From NCBI RefSeq assembly GCF_016107535.1, contig NZ_JABASQ010000020.1, positions 1 through 57,888 of the forward strand: a DNA stretch of 57,888 bases, in the 5' to 3' direction. A program made the position numbers and the translations under genes. Positions 53,385 through 57,888 of the stretch are shown here, one piece after another. Each line of letters opens with the position of its first letter. Positions within the stretch are counted from its first letter, which is position 1. The notes beneath the pieces are model-generated. The model did no database searches. It was not told where the DNA came from and worked only from the letters and a program-made list of their open reading frames with translations. The DNA is from Psychrobacter cibarius. Its GTDB lineage: Bacteria; Pseudomonadota; Gammaproteobacteria; Pseudomonadales; Moraxellaceae.

Positions 53385-54664
53385 CGGCTTTTTTCGGTAG
53401 ACTATGGATTGATGCCACTATTGCCATCAGTTTTTTACGCGAGGGACGCATACAGTCGTTGATGATTACTCTGGGAGTAGCGATAGGTGTTGCCGTTATT
53501 ATATTTATCACCGCACTCATCCAAGGATTACAGACTAACCTTATTGAAAGCACCCTTGGCAGTCAGGCACATATTCGCTTAGTAGCGCCAGATGAAGTCA
53601 ACCTAATAGCGCCGTATGCTGATGATACGCTGCAACTGATACAAGAAGACAAGCGTCCACAACGTCTGCGTTCTATTAATAATTGGCAGCAAATCACTGA
53701 TACGCTGGATCAACTGCCCTTGTTAACTGCCGTATCGCCAAACGTGTCTGGGCCTGGGTTTGTCCGGCGTGGTGAGGCATTAGAGTCGGTGATACTAGTA
53801 GGTACTGACTTGGCGCGCTATCAGAATATAATCCCACTTGATGAATACTTAATCAGTGGTGAGCTGCGAGTGGGCGCAGATAATGTATTGATTGGTAGTG
53901 AACTGGCTAAAGATTTGGGTGTAGAGGTCGGTAGTAAACTGCGCTTAGATACTGGTCAAGACGATGGCGATAGTATTCCCAGTAATAATCTGAGCAACAA
54001 CCTTGGTAGCAACCTTAGTAACAACAGCGCTGTAGTCAATATCGCTGGTATATTTGAGCTCGGCGTACGAGAGCTTGATGCACGCTACGTCTATCTAGAC
54101 TTAAAACAAGCACAGTCATTACTCAACCTACCGGGCGGTATCACAGTCATTGATTTGACGGTTGAAGATATCTTTGAGGCGGAGGAAATCGCTGCACAAG
54201 TGGGTCGTTTGACCTCACTGCAAGCAGAAAGCTGGATTCAAACCAACGCCCAACTGCTGAGTGGTCTCACGGCTCAAAGTTTATCTAGCAATATGATTGT
54301 CGTTTTTGTGGCGATCTCGGTGGCTTTTGGCATAGCCAGTGTGCTGTCGGTCAGTGTGGTTCAGCGTACGCGCGAGATTGGTATCTTACGAGCCATGGGT
54401 GCAACTCGTCAGCAAATCCTACGAATATTCTTAATTCAAGGCGCTATATTTGGCTTGTTAGGCTCGATTGTCGGTAGTGGTGTCAGCTATGTATTGGTCT
54501 GGTCTTTTAATACTTTTGGGCCCGACATATTTACAATTCCCATATCGATAAACCTGATCTTAGTGACTATGTCGTTAGCCACGCTAACTGGTGTGATAGC
54601 AGCCGCTATTCCAGCGCGGCGCGCAGCAGCACTTGATCCAGTGGTGGCTATTCGTTATGTCTAA
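53381..54664 (+). CDS. ABC permease of the FtsX/MacB/DevC type
   Basis: A 427-residue inner-membrane protein with a first helix at about 15-45, a large periplasmic MacB-PCD domain (about 45-285) and three C-terminal helices (about 300-420) containing VQRTREIGILRAMGATRQQI, the FtsX-type coupling region. It ends with [20 protein letters not shown], typical of the family. The start is TTG within the TTGA overlap with the adaptor gene. The periplasmic domain has an Asn/Ser-rich repeat near 200-218 (NNLSNNLGSNLSNNS). It works with the ATPase downstream as a mechanotransmission-type exporter; cargo is unknown. Confidence 0.9.
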   Translation: MTAFFGRLWIDATIAISFLREGRIQSLMITLGVAIGVAVIIFITALIQGLQTNLIESTLGSQAHIRLVAPDEVNLIAPYADDTLQLIQEDKRPQRLRSINNWQQITDTLDQLPLLTAVSPNVSGPGFVRRGEALESVILVGTDLARYQNIIPLDEYLISGELRVGADNVLIGSELAKDLGVEVGSKLRLDTGQDDGDSIPSNNLSNNLGSNLSNNSAVVNIAGIFELGVRELDARYVYLDLKQAQSLLNLPGGITVIDLTVEDIFEAEEIAAQVGRLTSLQAESWIQTNAQLLSGLTAQSLSSNMIVVFVAISVAFGIASVLSVSVVQRTREIGILRAMGATRQQILRIFLIQGAIFGLLGSIVGSGVSYVLVWSFNTFGPDIFTIPISINLILVTMSLATLTGVIAAAIPARRAAALDPVVAIRYV

Positions 54665-55460
54665 TCATGATTCTAGCGACACTTTTAATAATGACTTTAA
54701 CAGTGACTTTAAAGATGTTTCTGCCAATCCTTTTAATAAGACGTCAACTCCTATGTCCAGTCAATCTCACGAAGTTCTGCGTTTAGAGGCACTAAAAAAG
54801 TCTTATAACATCGGTCAACCTAATGAGATTGAGGTGCTGCACGGTATTGACTTAACCATCAGCAATAACGACTTTGCTGCCCTGATTGGTCCTTCTGGTT
54901 CAGGTAAAAGCACTTTACTAAATGTACTAGGGTTACTAGATCAGCCAGCCAGCGGTGAGCTATATCTGTTGGGTCAAGCGACCAGTGCTATGAATGATGC
55001 TGGTCGCACCGCTTTACGGGGCAGTAGTATTGGCTTTGTCTTTCAGTTCCATCATCTGATTCAAGCGTTTAGCGCATTAGACAATATCTTAATGCCGCTA
55101 ACATTGACAAGGGGTCGTCCAAATAAGCTTACTATCCAAAAAGCGCGCGAGCTACTGGCAGCGGTTGGGTTAGAGCGCTTTGCTGACAGTAAACCTAACG
55201 AGCTATCAGGTGGTCAGCAACAGCGTGTCGCCATTGCACGCGCCTTGATAACCGAACCGGCATTGCTATTGGCTGATGAACCTACAGGTAATCTGGATAC
55301 CGTGACGGCTGGAGAAGTGTTTGAGTTGTTCCGCAAAGTCAATCAGGAACGTGATTGCGCGGTATTGCTGGTCACCCATGATCCACGCTTGTCAGCATCT
55401 TGCGATCGAACGATTAATTTGGTTGATGGTCGTATTGATAGTGATACGTTGAATAATTGA
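54657..55460 (+). CDS. ABC exporter ATP-binding protein (LolD/MacB/DevA type)
   Basis: A 267-residue ATPase. Walker A is [12 protein letters not shown], the signature is [12 protein letters not shown], Walker B is [12 protein letters not shown] and the switch histidine is in [23 protein letters not shown] and [17 protein letters not shown] are LolD-like. The start at ATG 54657 overlaps the permease gene by 8 bp, so translation is coupled. The first 35 residues are an Asp/Asn/Ser/Phe-rich extension ([18 protein letters not shown]) absent from family members I know; an ATG at 54753 would remove it but lacks a ribosome site. Confidence 0.9.
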   Translation: MSNHDSSDTFNNDFNSDFKDVSANPFNKTSTPMSSQSHEVLRLEALKKSYNIGQPNEIEVLHGIDLTISNNDFAALIGPSGSGKSTLLNVLGLLDQPASGELYLLGQATSAMNDAGRTALRGSSIGFVFQFHHLIQAFSALDNILMPLTLTRGRPNKLTIQKARELLAAVGLERFADSKPNELSGGQQQRVAIARALITEPALLLADEPTGNLDTVTAGEVFELFRKVNQERDCAVLLVTHDPRLSASCDRTINLVDGRIDSDTLNN

Positions 55461-55820
55461 AAAATATCGTAGTGATAATAAAAGTCATATTGGCGGATTA
55501 CTTATCTGCTTAACAAAGATTTCTATCAATACCGCCGTCAATACTGACATCAATAAAGGTAGCGGCTTCGATTGTATGAAATCTCATAGAAAACACCCAA
55601 TAATCAAAAACCCTTTTTTATAAAAATTTAAGGTAAAAGCTAAATATATCTATATTTCTAGGCCAATGTATCCGTGCCATCACCTTTAGAGCCATGTTCA
55701 TTCAAAATGATTTTGTTATCTATTGTTAAATACCAGTAGATGCTATGTATAATGCAGCACTAGCATAGCTTTCACTCAGTATGGCTTTCACTCATATGCC
55801 TTTAATAAGAAGATTACATT
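55461..55820. other. Spacer before the malic enzyme gene
   Basis: About 360 bp without a convincing gene. A probable promoter for the malic enzyme gene is described separately. No terminator with a clear T-run is seen after the export operon. Confidence 0.6.
55723..55753 (+). promoter_or_regulatory. Probable sigma-70 promoter of the malic enzyme gene
   Basis: TTGTTA (55723-55728) and TATAAT (55748-55753) are separated by 19 bp. The -10 is perfect and the spacing slightly long. The coding start is 68 bp downstream of the -10. Confidence 0.5.
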
Positions 55821-57503
55821 ATGTCAAACAAGCGTCCTTTATATATTCCCGTTGCAGGCCCCGCTCTTTTAGAGACTCCTTTACTAAATAAAGGCAGTGC
55901 TTTTTCATCAGAAGAGCGTGATAGCTTTAATTTAACTGGGCTATTACCTCATAATATTGAGACAATTGAAGAGCAATCACTACGCGCTTATCATCAACTG
56001 CGCTCATTCACTAATGATATGGATAAGCATATTTACTTGCGTAACATCCAAGACACCAATGAAACCTTATTCCACCATCTGATTGAGCAGCATATTGAGG
56101 AAGTCATGCCGCTCATATATACCCCAACCGTGGGTCAAGCATGTGAAAAATTCTCGCAAATTTATCGCCGTAAACGCGGTTTATTTATCTCATATCCTGA
56201 GCGCCATAAAATCGATGACATGCTGCAAAATGCCACCAAGCAAAACGTGAAGGTAATCGTTGTCACTGACGGCGAACGTATATTAGGTCTAGGGGATCAA
56301 GGTATTGGTGGTATGGGTATTCCCATTGGTAAATTGGCTTTGTACACCGCTTGTGGTGGTATTAGCCCTGCTTATTGCCTACCAATTTTGTTGGATGTTG
56401 GTACCAATAATCAACAGCTACTTGACGATCCTATGTACATGGGTTGGAGAAACCCACGCATTTCTGGTGATGAGTATAATGAGTTTGTCGACTTATTCAT
56501 TCAAGCCGTTAAACGTCGTTGGCCAGAAGCATTATTACAATTTGAAGATTTTGCCCAAGAGAACGCGACACCATTATTAAATAAATATCGTGACCAATTA
56601 TGCTGCTTCAATGATGACATTCAGGGTACTGCTGCGGTTTCAGTCGGTACCTTGATTGCCGCGTGCTTGAATAAAGGTCAGACGCTTAGCCAACAAAAAA
56701 TAGCATTTTTAGGCGCAGGGTCTGCTGGTTGTGGTATTGCTGAGCATATTATTCGCCAAATGCAGCGTGAAGGGTTAACGGAGGCGCAGGCGCGCAGTCA
56801 AGTATTTATGGTTGACCGCTATGGCCTACTAACAGATGGCATGACAGAACTGCAAAAATTCCAAGAACCGTTAGTACAAAAAGAATCCGCTATTGAAAGC
56901 TGGGATAAAAGTAAGAAACTCGGTTTAGCGCAAGTGGTTAAACAAGCAAAAATAACCGTATTATTCGGTGTCAGTGGACAAAAAGGTCTGTTCACCCAAG
57001 AGGTGATCGAATCCTTGTGTGTTAATACTGAACATCCTATTGTATTACCACTTTCAAACCCCACGTCTCGTGTGGAAGCAACACCGCAAGAAGTGACTAA
57101 TTGGAGCAAGGGTAAGGCAATTGTTGCAACAGGTAGCCCTTTCCCTCATACCACTTTTGAAGGTCAGTCTTTCGAGGTTTCTCAGTGTAATAACAGCTAT
57201 ATTTTTCCCGGGATTGGTCTGGGTGTTTTAGCAGCACGGGCGACGGGTATCAGCGATAATATGCTCATGGCGGCAAGCCAAGCCCTTGCAGATATCTCAA
57301 TGGAATACGAAAAAGCACCTGGCGCCATCCTACCGCCGATTAAAGTTATCAGAGAGATTAGTGAAAAAATAGCGTATGCAGTGGCATTGCAAGCGGCTCA
57401 AGATAAGCTAGCACTACCTATCACAGCGGAGAATTTACAACGTCGATTAAAAGCGAATTTTTGGTTACCTGAATATCGTAATTATCGCCGTACTTCTTTC
57501 TAA
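55821..57503 (+). CDS. maeA: NAD-type malic enzyme (oxaloacetate-decarboxylating)
   Basis: A 560-residue cytosolic enzyme that oxidatively decarboxylates malate to pyruvate, reducing NAD+. Length matches the large SfcA/MaeA form. The N-terminal malic domain has [20 protein letters not shown], the substrate arginine/lysine region follows, and [20 protein letters not shown] is the signature. [15 protein letters not shown] carries the metal-binding acids. The nucleotide fold is [15 protein letters not shown]. The ATG follows AAGAAGATTA. It is a single gene ending in a hairpin at 57567-57615. NAD rather than NADP preference is inferred from the family. Confidence 0.94.
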   Translation: MSNKRPLYIPVAGPALLETPLLNKGSAFSSEERDSFNLTGLLPHNIETIEEQSLRAYHQLRSFTNDMDKHIYLRNIQDTNETLFHHLIEQHIEEVMPLIYTPTVGQACEKFSQIYRRKRGLFISYPERHKIDDMLQNATKQNVKVIVVTDGERILGLGDQGIGGMGIPIGKLALYTACGGISPAYCLPILLDVGTNNQQLLDDPMYMGWRNPRISGDEYNEFVDLFIQAVKRRWPEALLQFEDFAQENATPLLNKYRDQLCCFNDDIQGTAAVSVGTLIAACLNKGQTLSQQKIAFLGAGSAGCGIAEHIIRQMQREGLTEAQARSQVFMVDRYGLLTDGMTELQKFQEPLVQKESAIESWDKSKKLGLAQVVKQAKITVLFGVSGQKGLFTQEVIESLCVNTEHPIVLPLSNPTSRVEATPQEVTNWSKGKAIVATGSPFPHTTFEGQSFEVSQCNNSYIFPGIGLGVLAARATGISDNMLMAASQALADISMEYEKAPGAILPPIKVIREISEKIAYAVALQAAQDKLALPITAENLQRRLKANFWLPEYRNYRRTSF

Positions 57504-57566
57504 TGTTAAAAATTAGATATAACAAATTCTAATATCAAGCACATTATCTAAGTAAAACACTAAATG

Positions 57567-57615
57567 AAAAAAGGTTGCTAACGCTATATTACATATAGTA
57601 TTGGCAACCTTTTTT
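57567..57615 (+). terminator. Terminator of the malic enzyme gene
   Basis: AAAAAGGTTGC pairs with GCAACCTTTTTT, with GCTATA/TATAGT extending the stem. Confidence 0.85.
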
Positions 57616-57733
57616 ACTGCTATCCAATCCATTAGTTTAGCAAGTTTACTTTTACCGATTCTTCAGCACAGTTCAATGATTGTTTTCTATTAAATTCTAG
57701 ACAATAAAAAACCCTTACAAGTCAATGACTGTA

Positions 57734-57888
57734 TGAACCGCCCCGACTATATCGGAGAGTGTTTTACTTGAGTCAGGCAGCAATGCCTGACAGGGTTAAA
57801 TTGTCATAATACCGCTTTTCAAACTCAAAAGGCGACACATAACCAATCGTGCTATGCAGTCGTGTTTTATTGAACCAGTCCACCCATT
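57734..57888 (-). mobile_element. 3' end of an IS3-family element, cut by the window edge
   Basis: The edge near 57734 reads TGAACCGCCCCGACTATATC, which looks like an IS3-type terminal repeat, and it is followed by the end of an IS3 transposase. It differs from the element at 2383-3645. The exact end cannot be fixed without the other terminus. Confidence 0.7.
57773..57888 (-). CDS. IS3-family transposase OrfB, C-terminal end only
   Basis: The minus strand from the window edge reads VDWFNKTRLHSTIGYVSPFE followed by FEKRYYD and a stop codon at 57775-57773. This is the conserved C-terminus of IS3-family DDE transposases (NxxRxHSxxGYxSPxxFE). The catalytic domain and start lie beyond the window. 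Confidence 0.9.
   Translation of the reverse strand, partial: WVDWFNKTRLHSTIGYVSPFEFEKRYYDNLTLSGIAA

Noticed and set aside
1..57888. CRISPR array, rRNA genes, toxin-antitoxin pair or defence system
   Set aside because: No regularly spaced repeats, rRNA sequence or recognisable defence genes were seen on either strand.

Overview
The window looks like chromosomal DNA of a gammaproteobacterium of the family Moraxellaceae, most probably Psychrobacter. This is an inference from protein character, moderate GC with AT-rich spacers, the mix of iron-uptake genes, a GlpM/NhaP2/malic-enzyme backbone and IS630/IS3 elements. I could run no database search. The sequence starts in a decayed genomic island, crosses about 52 kb of metabolic and transport genes, and ends inside another IS3-family element.

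Layout. (1) 1-5.4 kb: a degraded island lying against the 3' end of tRNA-Gly(GCC). It holds a large tyrosine recombinase whose 5' end is cut by an IS630 element, an IS630 remnant cut by a complete IS3-family element, a DUF3596-type phage integrase cut by the other end of the same IS3 element, an excisionase-like gene and a divergent Cro-like regulator with repeated operators. (2) 5.8-10 kb: a thiamine-diphosphate 2-oxo-acid decarboxylase (IpdC-like), a GlpM-family membrane protein and an NhaP2/CvrA K+/H+ antiporter. (3) 10-19 kb: a LysR regulator divergent from a five-gene set: guanidinobutyrase-like ureohydrolase, AruI-like 2-ketoarginine decarboxylase, Dld-like flavoprotein 2-hydroxyacid dehydrogenase, YjiH-family membrane protein and an aminoaldehyde-type aldehyde dehydrogenase. 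Together these can be read as a route from a guanidino 2-hydroxy or 2-oxo acid (argininate or 2-ketoarginine) to 4-aminobutyrate plus urea.

(4) 19-21.4 kb: a TetR regulator convergent with a DsbA/FrnE-like protein and a YnjA-like carboxymuconolactone-decarboxylase-family protein. 16-bp palindromes of the form TTGAGTGATTGCTCAA lie before the TetR gene, before the YnjA-like gene and again before a DoxX gene at 29.8 kb, suggesting one small redox-related regulon. (5) 21.5-29.1 kb, minus strand: an apparent operon of a VTT-domain/disulfide-oxidoreductase fusion, a YnjB-YnjC-YnjD importer, a CDP-alcohol phosphatidyltransferase (YnjF-like) and a fatty-acid-hydroxylase-family protein. (6) 29.3-32.6 kb: DoxX, YaiL-like (DUF2058), universal stress and cupin proteins.

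(7) 32.8-51.8 kb: a large iron and heme acquisition region. It has two siderophore-type TonB-dependent receptors, two siderophore-interacting ferric reductases, a PepSY-TM protein, a YojI/SyrD-type exporter, a heme receptor with an HmuY-like lipoprotein, and hmuSTUV. Fur-box-like sequences precede most of its transcription units. No siderophore synthetase is present, so the siderophore receptors probably serve foreign siderophores or ones made elsewhere in the genome. (8) 52.1-57.5 kb: a DevBCA/MacAB-like ABC export system and an NAD-type malic enzyme. (9) from about 57.73 kb: the 3' end of an IS3-family transposase running out of the window.
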